Assembly (NCBI RefSeq): GCF_003885045.1
Contig: NZ_RHJS01000002.1
Span: 1,178,001-1,242,000 of the forward strand
Length of the DNA: 64,000 nt
Reading direction: 5' to 3'
DNA from: Schaedlerella arabinosiphila
GTDB taxonomy: Bacteria > Bacillota > Clostridia > Lachnospirales > Lachnospiraceae
A model generated the notes under the pieces. The model was not told the origin of the DNA. It saw only the letters and a program-made list of their open reading frames with translations, and did no database searches. The position numbers and the translations under genes are program-made. Shown one piece after another: positions 1 through 8,636 of the stretch. The stretch's first letter is position 1. Every line of letters starts with the position of its first letter.

Positions 1-1
1 T

Positions 2-2284
2 GAGACCAACATCCAGGTGCTGACCTTCCCGGCAGAGGGATTGGCGCAGGGAGAAAACACGCTGGAATTTCTCCTTGGAAAAGGCTGGTACATGGGCGTA
101 TTCGGCCTGGAGCTGCAGAAACACAACTACGGGGACCGGATGGCGGCGATCGGGGAGCTGCACATCGAATACGAGGACGGCACAGAGGATGTTATCTGCA
201 CGGACGGAAGCTGGGAATACAGAGGTTCTATGATCGAGGATTCCGGTATTTACGATGGGGAGATCTACAATGAACTGCTCTGGGAGGGAAAGGAGAACCC
301 TTGGAAACCGGTGAATGTCCTGGAGCATCCGGAGGAAAATGAGGGGACGAAAAATTTGGTGAAGAGTCACCTCATGGATCGCTTAAGTCTTCCGGTGCTG
401 GCCATGGAAGAACTGGCGGTACAGGAGATCATTCACACCCCGGCGGGAGAAACCGTGCTGGACTTCGGACAGAACTTTGCCGGATTTGTGGAATTTGACG
501 CAGCGTTTCCGAAGGGGACAAAGATTACGCTGGAATGTGCCGAGATCCTGCAGGAGGGGAATTTTTACCACGGCAATTACCGGGACGCAGTATCCACATT
601 TACCTATATTTCTGACGGCACAGCGAAAAAAGTCCGGCCCCATTTTACATTTTTCGGATTCCGCTATATCCGTCTCACCGGATGGCCGGGAGAATGCAGA
701 AAAGAAGCGTTTACAGGAAAGGTGCTGTATTCGGACATTGAACGGACCGGTTATATCCGGACAAACAATGAGAAGATCAACCGCCTGTATGAAAATACGG
801 TGTGGGGTTTAAAAGGCAATTTCATCGACATGCCCACGGACTGCCCCCAGAGGAGCGAACGCCTGGGCTGGACAGGCGATGCCCAGGTCTTTGCGCCTAC
901 GGCAAGCTACCATATGGATACCAGGGCATTTTTCCACAAATTCATGAAAGATCTGCGTGATGAGCAGAGATTTCTGGACGGCGGGATTCCCAACTATGTG
1001 CCCAACATCGGACACAAGCCGGACTGCGGGAGCGTGTGGGGGGATGTGGCCACATTTGTCCCCTATGTGCTGTATCAGTATTACGGAAGCGCCGAAGAGC
1101 TGGAGTATTGCTACACGATGATGCGGGACTGGGTGGAGTATATCGACCGGCAGGACGCGGTCAGGGGCGGCAGGCAGTACCTGTACAACTTCGGATTTCA
1201 TTTCGGGGACTGGCTGGCACTGGACGGGCCGACGCCTACCAGCTTCAAGGGCAGCACCAACGACGACTTCATTGCCTCCGTTTACTATTACCGCTCCGTG
1301 CAGATCGTCCGGGAGGCGGCCGGGCGTCTGGGAAAAACAGAGGACGCGAAGCGGTATCAGGAGCTGGAGGAGAAGATCTATGAAGCGGTTCTGCGGGAGT
1401 TCTATACACCCAGCGGCAGGCTTGCCATTGATACCCAGGCAGCTTATGTGATTGCGCTGAAATTCCATGTATACAAGGACCGCCAGAAGCTGATCGGCCA
1501 GTTTAAGCAGCGTTTGATGCAGGACTGCCATCAGATCAAATGCGGCTTCGTGGGGGCGCCCCTTTTGTGCACCGTGCTGGCGGAAGCCGGCTTGTTTGAG
1601 CTGGCCTATGATTTTCTCTTAAAGGAAGGTTTCCCAAGCTGGCTCTACAGCGTCAACCTGGGGGCTACCACCATCTGGGAGCGGTGGAACTCTGTGGGAG
1701 AGGACGGGACCATCAGCGACACCGGGATGAACTCCCTGAACCATTATTCTTACGGCTCTGTGATGGAATTTGTATACGCTTACGCAGCCGGCATCCGTCC
1801 GCTGGAGCCGGGATTTGCAAAAGCGGTGATCGCGCCCCATCCGGACATCCGCCTGAGAAAAATAGAATGCAGCTACAATTCAGTTTCCGGAAACTATGTC
1901 TGCAATTATGAAATCTGCGGGGACGGAAAGATGCGCGTGCAGGTGGAAGTGCCGTTCAACTGTGAGGCGGTTGTGGAGCTTCCGGGCTATCCGGAAAAGA
2001 GCATGACACTGGGGGCAGGGACCTATGAATACTGCTATGTGCCGGAGACGGATTACCGGAAGCCATACAGCAAGGATACCACGTTGAACCGGATCGCGGC
2101 GGATGGAAATGCTATGAAAGTGCTGGCAAAATATGCGCCTGCAATCGCGGGAATTGCAGCGTCCGGCGATCCGGAGCTGGGGGCGAATACGCTGGAGGAT
2201 ATTTCCCATAAAGGATTTCTGCCCTTTGAGCCGGAGAAGCTGGGGCAGGCGGTTGAGGAATTGTCGGAGCTGGCTGTGGAGTGA
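2..2284 (+). CDS. Alpha-L-rhamnosidase, GH78 family (5' partial)
   Basis: Probable inverting exo-enzyme that removes terminal alpha-L-rhamnose from plant glycans or flavonoid glycosides. The frame is open to the window edge and the first in-window start (GTG at 17) lies inside conserved sequence, so the beginning is missing. About 760 residues are visible against a usual 900-1000. Seen: the family core DCPQRSERLGWTGDA near nt 838-882, containing acidic residues of the catalytic (alpha/alpha)6 barrel; NLGATTIWERWNS near nt 1658; and the NHYSYGSVMEF stretch near nt 1740. No membrane segment is visible in the part present. It heads a co-directional group with the esterase at 2399 and the GH5 enzyme at 3415, suggesting joint attack on a decorated polysaccharide. 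The family call is firm; the exact substrate is unknown. Confidence 0.9.
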   Translation, partial: ETNIQVLTFPAEGLAQGENTLEFLLGKGWYMGVFGLELQKHNYGDRMAAIGELHIEYEDGTEDVICTDGSWEYRGSMIEDSGIYDGEIYNELLWEGKENPWKPVNVLEHPEENEGTKNLVKSHLMDRLSLPVLAMEELAVQEIIHTPAGETVLDFGQNFAGFVEFDAAFPKGTKITLECAEILQEGNFYHGNYRDAVSTFTYISDGTAKKVRPHFTFFGFRYIRLTGWPGECRKEAFTGKVLYSDIERTGYIRTNNEKINRLYENTVWGLKGNFIDMPTDCPQRSERLGWTGDAQVFAPTASYHMDTRAFFHKFMKDLRDEQRFLDGGIPNYVPNIGHKPDCGSVWGDVATFVPYVLYQYYGSAEELEYCYTMMRDWVEYIDRQDAVRGGRQYLYNFGFHFGDWLALDGPTPTSFKGSTNDDFIASVYYYRSVQIVREAAGRLGKTEDAKRYQELEEKIYEAVLREFYTPSGRLAIDTQAAYVIALKFHVYKDRQKLIGQFKQRLMQDCHQIKCGFVGAPLLCTVLAEAGLFELAYDFLLKEGFPSWLYSVNLGATTIWERWNSVGEDGTISDTGMNSLNHYSYGSVMEFVYAYAAGIRPLEPGFAKAVIAPHPDIRLRKIECSYNSVSGNYVCNYEICGDGKMRVQVEVPFNCEAVVELPGYPEKSMTLGAGTYEYCYVPETDYRKPYSKDTTLNRIAADGNAMKVLAKYAPAIAGIAASGDPELGANTLEDISHKGFLPFEPEKLGQAVEELSELAVE

Positions 2285-2398
2285 CGGATATGGGTTAGAG
2301 CCGTTTGGCGCTGACTGTATATGCAATGTTTGGAACAGGATCGCTCAGGCGCTGTGCGGTCTTGTTCTGATTTGTAAAAAAGAAAAGGAGAGAAAGCG

Positions 2399-3361
2399 AT
2401 GCAGAGTAATGTGATCTATTTATATGACGACAGGAAGGATGTGACACTGACAACATACATCTTGCAGGATTCCCCGGAGCTTCTGAACGGGAAAGACCGG
2501 CCAGCAGTGATCATCTGCCCGGGCGGCGGATATTTTAACTGCTCAGACCGTGAGGCGGAGCCGATTGCGTTAAAATTTGCCTCCATGGGATATCATGCGT
2601 TTGTACTGAGATATTCTACGTATTGTGAAGGCACGGGCGCGTTCCCGGATCTGTCGAAGCCTTTGACCGCAAAAGCACACTGTCAGAATCCTGTGCCTGT
2701 GCGGGAGATCGGACAGGCTATGCTGATCGTGCGGGAGCATGCAAGGGAGTGGCTGGTGGATGTAGACCGAATCGCGGTCTGCGGCTTCTCTGCCGGGGCG
2801 CACAATGCCGCAATGTATGCCGCAAACTGGCACACGGATATGATCAGCGGACATTTCGGAAAAGAGAAGGAACTGTTCCGTCCTGCGGCAGCCATCCTGG
2901 GGTATATGCTCAGTGATTATATTTACATGAAAGAGGCCGTAAAGGACGCCAGTCCTATGGATCAGGCATTTTTTGCGGCTTCCAATACGGCGTTTTTGGG
3001 AGAGGCGGAGCCTTCGGATGAGGTTCTGGCAGCAGTGAGTCCGGCAAGAAATGTGACGGAGCATATGCCGCCTGTCTTTCTGTGGGCAACGGCGGAGGAT
3101 GAACTGGTCCCGGTGCAGCATTCGATCCGGATGGCACACGCGCTGGCAGACAAGAAGATTCCGTTTGAACTGCATATTTTTGAGGAAGGTCCCCACGGTC
3201 TGGCGCTTTCGGACCAGTCTTCGGCAGAATCCCTGTCGCAGGTATATCCGGATGCGGCAAAATGGGCGGATCTGGCGGGCGCGTGGCTGAAAAAGAGATT
3301 TGCGCTGCCGCTGCCGGAGAAATCCTCTTTCGAGAAATTGCTGGAGAACGGCGGGATATAA
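2399..3361 (+). CDS. Alpha/beta-hydrolase esterase (BD-FAE / acetyl-esterase type)
   Basis: A 320-residue cytoplasmic serine hydrolase, likely removing acetyl or other acyl groups from sugar chains. The oxyanion-hole segment VIICPGGGYF lies near the N-terminus (about residues 37-46). The nucleophile elbow GFSAGAH places Ser131. The acid is probably the Asp in TAEDELVPV, and the catalytic His is in EGPHGLA. No signal peptide is seen. The start is supported by AAAGGAG about 8 nt upstream. It lies 114 nt after the GH78 gene and 53 nt before the GH5 gene on the same strand, consistent with one operon for decorated plant glycans. Acetylxylan esterase, pectin acetylesterase or a broader carboxylesterase are all possible. 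Confidence 0.85.
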   Translation: MQSNVIYLYDDRKDVTLTTYILQDSPELLNGKDRPAVIICPGGGYFNCSDREAEPIALKFASMGYHAFVLRYSTYCEGTGAFPDLSKPLTAKAHCQNPVPVREIGQAMLIVREHAREWLVDVDRIAVCGFSAGAHNAAMYAANWHTDMISGHFGKEKELFRPAAAILGYMLSDYIYMKEAVKDASPMDQAFFAASNTAFLGEAEPSDEVLAAVSPARNVTEHMPPVFLWATAEDELVPVQHSIRMAHALADKKIPFELHIFEEGPHGLALSDQSSAESLSQVYPDAAKWADLAGAWLKKRFALPLPEKSSFEKLLENGGI

Positions 3362-3414
3362 AGGCGGATAAAAATAGATGAAATCATTGCACATGGAAGA
3401 GGAGGGGATTGAAT

Positions 3415-5097
3415 ATGTTTCAAACAGTAGACGGCTGGCTGAAAACCAGCGGACAGATCTTTATAAATGAGAAGGGACAGGAGGTGCTCCTGCGCGGCCT
3501 TGGCGTGGCGAACTGGCTGAACCCGGAAGGCTTTTTATTCGGCGGTGCTCCCTTTGGCGGGGTGATGGGACGGTTTGCCAGATCCTGCGAATTTGACCGG
3601 GGACGGACGATGGATCAGTTTGTAGCCGAGCTGTGCGGCCCGTCTTATCAAAAGAAATTCTGGAAGCAGTGGGTAGACAACTATTTTGCGGAGGCGGATA
3701 TTCGGAAGATGAAGGAGCAGGGATTTAATTCGGTCCGTTTTCCGTTGGATGCGAGGCTTCTGCTGGAGGAGGAGCCGGGCTATCATTTTATCGAAGAGCA
3801 TTTTCAATTTTTGGAGCATTATCTGGACCTGTGCGAGAAGTACGGCATGTATGTGATTCTGGACATGCATGCGGCCTGTGCGGGGCAGAGCGCAGTCTCC
3901 TGTGACAACGGCGTAGACAACCAACCCCACCTCTTCCTGGATGAGGAAGGGGCAAACCGCACCATTCGCCTGTGGCAGGAGTTGGCCGAGCGCTGGGCGG
4001 ACCGCTGGATCATTGCGGGATACGACCTGCTCAACGAGCCTATTTCACTGCCGGAATTTGACTGCCTGATCCCGGAACTGAAAGCATTCTATGACCGGCT
4101 CGTGACGGCGGTCCGCCAGGTGGATCAAAAGCATATTCTGTTTATACAGGGAAACCGTTTTGCAAATCGGCTGGATATTTTTGACCACGATTATGATCCG
4201 GAATATCACAACTGGGCGATCTGTACCCATTGCTATGAGACATTTCCGGATCTGGCCCTGTTCGGACCGATCCTGGAAAAACGGGCGCAGTGGAATGTGC
4301 CGGTGTGGATGGGGGAGACCGGAGGGAGCAGCCCGGCCAATCCCGAGGCAGGCAGCACCTGGATGGCAGTGACATTTGAAATGATGATGGAGTATCATAT
4401 CAGCTACAATATCTGGTGTGCGAAAGCGCTGGAGGGCGTGGATGCCGCCTATTCGGTTTCTTTTTGCAGCCCCGATCCAAAAGGGTGGCGGCAGATCGTG
4501 GATTACTGTGCGAAAGGTACGGCGAAACCGGGCTATGCAAAGGCAATCAAGATTTTTGATGAATTGCTGGAGAATATCAAACTGGAAAACTGCACGGAAC
4601 AAATAGACCGGGTGGCGGCCATGTTGCGGCGCCCGGGAATCCGGGTTTTGGCCAGTGGATACGATACGGACCAGGAGTACAGCGGGACGTGGCCTTATGC
4701 GCTTTACTGCGGCTACCGCCGGGAGGACAGGATGCATCTGGTTTACGAACCGGGATATATGCCAAACGATCTGGGCGGACTTGCTATGATGAATCCCCAT
4801 CCGGAAAAGTATGGCGACTATCCCCACATCTGGCTCCGGCTGGAGGAAGGCGACTGCGCAAGTTATACGGTCCGAGAGGCAAAGGAGCCTGTTTCGGTGC
4901 GGCTCCATGGGATGGCAGCGGGAGAGAATCAGATCCGGGTTTCCGAGGGGGAGAAGATCATTTTTGAAGGCAGCGTACCTGTTTCCAATGAAATCACGGC
5001 GATTCCGGCAGGAAAAACCGGAAGCGGGGAACGTGTCGTCATCAAAATAGAAGCTGTCAGCGGCAGCGTGGTGCTGAAAACGGTAGAGTTTTGTTAG
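3415..5097 (+). CDS. Glycoside hydrolase family 5 (cellulase-fold) enzyme
   Basis: A 560-residue retaining glycosidase of the GH5 TIM-barrel type, with no signal peptide, so probably acting on imported oligosaccharides. Seen: a GH5-like N-terminus (DGWLKTSGQIFINEKG, LLRGLGVANW); YGMYVILDMHA on strand 4; YDLLNEP with acid/base Glu208; and VWMGETGG with nucleophile Glu301. After about residue 400 a C-terminal beta-sandwich-like region follows without a clear name. I chose ATG 3415 over the upstream TTG at 3409 because GAGGAGGGG ends about 8 nt before the ATG but only 2 nt before the TTG. Last gene of the left operon. Substrate (beta-glucan, mannan or a glycoside) cannot be told from sequence. 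Confidence 0.85.
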   Translation: MFQTVDGWLKTSGQIFINEKGQEVLLRGLGVANWLNPEGFLFGGAPFGGVMGRFARSCEFDRGRTMDQFVAELCGPSYQKKFWKQWVDNYFAEADIRKMKEQGFNSVRFPLDARLLLEEEPGYHFIEEHFQFLEHYLDLCEKYGMYVILDMHAACAGQSAVSCDNGVDNQPHLFLDEEGANRTIRLWQELAERWADRWIIAGYDLLNEPISLPEFDCLIPELKAFYDRLVTAVRQVDQKHILFIQGNRFANRLDIFDHDYDPEYHNWAICTHCYETFPDLALFGPILEKRAQWNVPVWMGETGGSSPANPEAGSTWMAVTFEMMMEYHISYNIWCAKALEGVDAAYSVSFCSPDPKGWRQIVDYCAKGTAKPGYAKAIKIFDELLENIKLENCTEQIDRVAAMLRRPGIRVLASGYDTDQEYSGTWPYALYCGYRREDRMHLVYEPGYMPNDLGGLAMMNPHPEKYGDYPHIWLRLEEGDCASYTVREAKEPVSVRLHGMAAGENQIRVSEGEKIIFEGSVPVSNEITAIPAGKTGSGERVVIKIEAVSGSVVLKTVEFC

Positions 5098-5108
5098 TTG
5101 CAGGCACA

Positions 5109-5160
5109 TACTGTTCACGGTGCCTTGCACCTTGCTGCAAGGCACCCGGCCGGTAAAATA
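5109..5160. repeat. REP-like palindromic element A
   Basis: Begins TACTGTTCAC, then a perfect 11-bp stem (GGTGCCTTGCA at 5119-5129 pairing with TGCAAGGCACC at 5136-5146, 6-nt loop), then CCGGCCGGTAAAAT. Its start and layout match the elements at 10599 and 60465 and resemble the ends of the IS66 element at 51814. There is no T-run after the stem, so it is a poor terminator. Confidence 0.55.
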
Positions 5161-5264
5161 GCGGTTACAGGGAAAGCAGGTTGACAATAGATACTTCTTG
5201 TGACATGATAAAGAAAAGGAACAGCATTTATGATTTAGGCATGATAGCAGGAAGGTGATCCGGT

Positions 5265-6486
5265 ATGTCCGCAGAATTAAAAATCAAACTGCCTGTTGGC
5301 ATCGAAAGTTTTGAAGAGATTCGTACAGAAGGCTTTTACTATATCGATAAGACAAATTTGATCAGGGATTTGTTGGAAGGATGGGGAAAAGTGAACCTTT
5401 TTACACGTCCAAGGCGGTTTGGAAAGTCTTTGAATATGAGTATGCTGAAAAGTTTTTTTGAAACAGGCGCAAAAAAAGAACTGTTTGTCGGCCTTGCAAT
5501 TTCAGGGGAGCATGCGCTGTGCGAAAGGTATATGGGAAAATTTCCTGTGATTTCCGTCACATTTAAGGGGATTGTAGGAGCGGATTTTCAGACTGCAAAA
5601 GGAATGCTGCGCTATGAACTGAAAAGGGAAGCCGAACGGTATCAGCTTCTGGCAGACAGCGACAGATTAACGGAGACAGACAAACGCAATTATTTTGAAC
5701 TGCTGAGGATGGAAACACAGGAAACGGTGATGGTGTCGCTGGCTTTATTATCCAGGCTTCTGTACAAACATTTTGGCAAAAAAACCTTGATACTGATTGA
5801 CGAGTATGATGTACCTCTGGCAAAGGCACAGCAGAGCGGATATTATGAAGAAATGGCATCGCTGATCCGCAGGAATACTGGATGAACACAAGCGGAAATG
5901 ATATCATCCATACATTTCTTTCGAAGGCAAAGCCTGCTACGGTGAAGCGGCAGATTGAGCGGCTGATGGATGGGGAAGCTGTAACAATGACCATCCAGGA
6001 TAAACTGACCTATAAAGAAATGTATGACTCGATTGAAAATATGTGGAGTGTGCTGTTTATGACCGGATATCTGACACAGCGCGGAAAAGCCCAGGGTAGA
6101 AAGCGGCAGCTCATGATTCCAAATACAGAAATCAGAAATATATTTTCAGAACAGATTTTAGAACAGTTTTTTGAAAATGAGAGGCAGGATGGAAAAAATA
6201 TAGATATCTTGTGCAGCGCTTTGGAAAGTGGGAATCCGGGGACGGATTTGCAGACATCATCATTGAGACGGAGTACGGACCAGGGAGTACGCGGCTTGGA
6301 ATAGTGATAGAACTGAAATATTCGGAGTCAGAAAAGATGGATGCAGCAATTGGAGAGGCGATGAAGCAGATGGAAGAGAAAAACTATACAGCGCTGCTTC
6401 AGGCAAAGGGATGTAAGCCTGTTCTGAAATATGGGATCGCATGTCATAAGAAAAAATGCAGAGTCGTTATGCAGGAGCTTCTGTAG
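5265..6486 (+). pseudogene. Decayed AAA-ATPase-like / PD-(D/E)XK protein (three fragments)
   Basis: Remnant of the common gut-bacterial family pairing an N-terminal AAA-ATPase-like domain with a C-terminal nuclease-like domain (normally about 500-570 residues). Fragment 1 (5265-5885) keeps the typical start (LPVGIESFEEIR, YYIDKT), a phosphate-binding segment RPRRFGKS and the Walker B-like LILIDEYDVPL. At about 5870-5885 the middle third is gone: the frame closes while another frame (WMNTSGNDIIH, from 5880) resumes with a later part of the protein. A second frameshift near 6230-6260 moves the nuclease-like tail (GIVIELKYSES) to a third frame ending at 6486. The start has GAAGG upstream. Function is unknown even for intact members, and no activity is expected from these pieces. 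Confidence 0.8.
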
Positions 6487-6635
6487 CATCTGCCTGCCGC
6501 GCAGGTTTTGATCCTGCTTGGAATCCCTCTGCGGTACGAGGAATTTCTGCCCGCATATCCGGCGGTTCAGAGTAAAATGAACGTAACAAATATCAATTCG
6601 TTTCAGCCGTTTTTATGCGGCAGAAAGGAGTCGCT

Positions 6636-6932
6636 ATGGAAGCGGAACGTCTATTGTATATGTTTGCTATGATCCTTCCCGCATTTGGCCTGGCGCGGCT
6701 GGTCTGGGAAAGGAAGCTGGAGGTTTCAAGAAAAGCGGTTACCGGTACGAACGCTTTTTCCTCTACAGTGCTGGGAGGCATTGTGGGGACAGGCGCGTTG
6801 TGGAAGCTGACAGGCAGTTATATCTATGCGGCCGTCTATGCGGCGATTATCGTTGTATGCTACGGGGTCATTTGCGTGGTTGTGAAAAAGAAGGAATATC
6901 CGGAGGAAGAACGGTTTACGAAAGAAGAGTAA
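6636..6932 (+). CDS. Small hydrophobic protein, probable membrane protein
   Basis: A 98-residue protein I do not recognise. It has about three hydrophobic segments (near residues 4-20, 44-62 and 66-84) and a charged tail ending PEEERFTKEE, so an inner-membrane location is likely. I chose ATG 6636 rather than 6615 because AAAGGAG sits 6-7 nt upstream. It stands alone between the decayed ATPase-like gene and the toxin-antitoxin pair. A similarity to small phage-like or DUF membrane proteins cannot be judged without a search. Confidence 0.6.
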   Translation: MEAERLLYMFAMILPAFGLARLVWERKLEVSRKAVTGTNAFSSTVLGGIVGTGALWKLTGSYIYAAVYAAIIVVCYGVICVVVKKKEYPEEERFTKEE

Positions 6933-6970
6933 TCTTGGGAAATATGGAATCCGATTAGGGAAAAAGACGA

Positions 6971-6995
6971 AGGCTGGTCAGAGGATGACCAGCCT
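6971..6995 (-). terminator. Candidate terminator of the toxin-antitoxin operon
   Basis: Perfect 10-bp inverted repeat AGGCTGGTCA / TGACCAGCCT with a 5-nt loop. On the minus strand it is followed, after a few bases, by a run of five T (TCGTCTTTTT). It sits just past the toxin stop codon. Confidence 0.55.
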
Positions 6996-7009
6996 CATTG
7001 CCAGATAAA

Positions 7010-7279
7010 CTACGTATCTTTATAATGGCCTCGACAATGTGCAATATAAATTCGTTCGTCTTCCATATGGTACACAAGGCGGTCTTTATCATTGATATGA
7101 CGGCTGTATTCCCCTTGCAAATCGCCTGTCAGAGGTTCTGGTTTTCCGATTCCATTCATACAGCCATTTCGTTCAATATCCTTGATAAGCTGATTGATAC
7201 GTTTTATTGTTTTTTTATCTTGTGTCTGCCAGTAGAGGTAATCATCCCAGGCATCATCAGACCATATTTTTTCACTCAT
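7010..7279 (-). CDS. yoeB: YoeB-family mRNA-interferase toxin
   Basis: An 89-residue toxin of the RelE superfamily that cleaves mRNA in the ribosomal A site when free of its antitoxin. Candidate catalytic residues in family positions are Glu48 (KPEPL), Arg67 (DKDRLVYH) and the C-terminal His85-Tyr86 (RGHYKDT). Length is usual for YoeB. It overlaps the end of the antitoxin gene by 8 nt, the standard antitoxin-first coupled arrangement. All key residues look present, so it should be active. Free-standing; no plasmid genes are adjacent. Confidence 0.92.
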   Translation of the reverse strand: MSEKIWSDDAWDDYLYWQTQDKKTIKRINQLIKDIERNGCMNGIGKPEPLTGDLQGEYSRHINDKDRLVYHMEDERIYIAHCRGHYKDT

Positions 7280-7541
7280 CGTCCACCTCGATCAGTTCAT
7301 GGGATTTCCCTTTTCCGGCTTTCAGTTCCTGTACAGATTTTTTTACATAAGCGATGTTTGCTTCAGAAAAAAAAGGATCAGGTGACTGTGTAATTTCAAA
7401 GGGAATCCGATTTTCACGTAAGACTGCTTTCACAAAAAGGTTAATAGCAGTGGAGGTATTTAAACCGACATTGGAACAAAATGTGTCAAAGCTGGTTTTA
7501 TCATTTTCATCTACTCGTGCGGTTAAAGTTGCCAGTGCCAT
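7272..7541 (-). CDS. RelB/DinJ-family antitoxin
   Basis: An 89-residue antitoxin with an N-terminal ribbon-helix-helix DNA-binding segment (MALATLTARVDENDKTSFD, then a helix with TSTAINLFVKAVL) and a C-terminal toxin-neutralising tail. It should bind the YoeB toxin and repress their shared promoter. Start ATG 7541 is chosen over the in-frame ATG at 7559 because AAAGGAGA lies between them, 8 nt before 7541. DinJ-type antitoxins are more often paired with YafQ; here the partner looks like YoeB, a known mixed pairing. Confidence 0.88.
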   Translation of the reverse strand: MALATLTARVDENDKTSFDTFCSNVGLNTSTAINLFVKAVLRENRIPFEITQSPDPFFSEANIAYVKKSVQELKAGKGKSHELIEVDDE

Positions 7542-7572
7542 AGATACATCTCCTTTCACTCTTTATATGTCT

Positions 7573-7601
7573 ATTATATTACTATTGTGTGCTTAAAGCA
7601 A
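7573..7601 (-). promoter_or_regulatory. Sigma-70 type promoter of the toxin-antitoxin operon
   Basis: On the minus strand, TTGCTT (7601-7596), a 17-bp spacer, then TATAAT (7578-7573), about 32 nt before the antitoxin start. Good match in both boxes and spacing. Confidence 0.65.
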
Positions 7602-7699
7602 GCGTTTGTAATACGAAAATTTTTTGATTATAGTTATAGTTATAATTCACGGCTTAACTGGACGCGATTAGTAATGAATCAGATACTAAAAGGGAATGT

Positions 7700-8554
7700 T
7701 TACGAAACTGGAATCTCAATCTGCGTAATATAATCCTCCATCCTCTCGATCACATTTTCATTGATCCCCATTTCATAAGAAAAGCCGTACAGCGTCAGGT
7801 TCTGCGCTTCGGCAAAATCCAGGATTTCCCGATATTTGCGGGGGATCTCTTTCCATGGCCCCTTGTGAAAAGCCTGGATATACCTGCCGGCGGGCTGTAT
7901 ATGGAATGCGCTTTCCCGGGGGCGGGGTTCTGCGGATTCTTCCGTAAAAACCGATGCCCCGGGATCGGGAATCTCAATGAAGAGGCGGGTATGGTCCTCA
8001 AAATGCCCTCCGTAAATGCTTTCCGCCGGAAGCATGGTCCCGTAGGAGGCGTCGTGCAGGCGGCGGAGCTGGCATTTCTTCGTCTCAGCGGTGATCATTT
8101 CTACCTCTTTTTCAAAAGAGGTCTCCCCGGTGATCTCAACGGTCACTAAGGCCCGTTCTTCCTTTTCCACAATACGGATCTGGGACAGGTCCATAGTCAG
8201 CAGGGTCTCCATATGTTCATGATAACTGCATAACGTTTTCCGGAGCGACCTCAGATGTTCGATACTCTGATCCAGGGCCGTTATTTTTTCTTCCAACAGG
8301 ATTTTCAGGCTGGCGGCGGAACGGTTTTTCATAAAATCCTGAATCTCGCTGACAGATACGTCCAGTTCCCGAAGCAGGAGAATGGTCTCTAAGACAGCGC
8401 TTTGACGATAGCTGTAACAGCGGTATCCATTTTCCGGGTTGACGGCCGCCGGCCGGAACAGCCCGATCTCGTCATACCACATCAGTGTTTTCTTATTGAT
8501 TCCGTGCATGGCCGCAAACTGGCCGATGGTGAGCAATTTCTCGTTTTGAATCAT
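7700..8554 (-). CDS. MerR-family regulator with GyrI-like ligand-binding domain
   Basis: A 284-residue regulator of the BltR/BmrR kind. The N-terminal winged helix reads LTIGQFAAMHGINKKTLMWYDEIGLF. A dimerising coiled coil follows at about residues 80-120, then a GyrI-like effector domain to the end (FIEIPDPGAS, AGRYIQAFHKGPW). It is divergent from the MATE pump at 8637, and the region between holds a typical MerR-type promoter with a dyad in an over-long spacer. It probably senses a drug-like cation and activates the pump by distorting that promoter. The ligand is unknown. Confidence 0.88.
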   Translation of the reverse strand: MIQNEKLLTIGQFAAMHGINKKTLMWYDEIGLFRPAAVNPENGYRCYSYRQSAVLETILLLRELDVSVSEIQDFMKNRSAASLKILLEEKITALDQSIEHLRSLRKTLCSYHEHMETLLTMDLSQIRIVEKEERALVTVEITGETSFEKEVEMITAETKKCQLRRLHDASYGTMLPAESIYGGHFEDHTRLFIEIPDPGASVFTEESAEPRPRESAFHIQPAGRYIQAFHKGPWKEIPRKYREILDFAEAQNLTLYGFSYEMGINENVIERMEDYITQIEIPVS

Positions 8555-8569
8555 TTTTTAAAAATCTCC

Positions 8570-8600
8570 TTGACCGTACAGTTACTGTACGGTCTATGAT
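8570..8600 (+). promoter_or_regulatory. MerR-type promoter/operator of the MATE gene
   Basis: TTGACC (8570-8575) and TATGAT (8595-8600) are separated by 19 bp. The spacer is filled by a perfect dyad GACCGTACAG-N3-CTGTACGGTC at 8572-8594. A 19-bp spacer with a centred dyad is the hallmark of MerR-controlled promoters. Confidence 0.8.
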
Positions 8601-8636
8601 ACTATATACAGATTATAAAAGCAAGGAGAAAACACA

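Noticed and set aside
4045-5187. 380-residue minus-strand open frame
   Set aside because: Antisense to the GH5 gene with its catalytic glutamates in the plus frame; no domain is recognisable in the minus frame.
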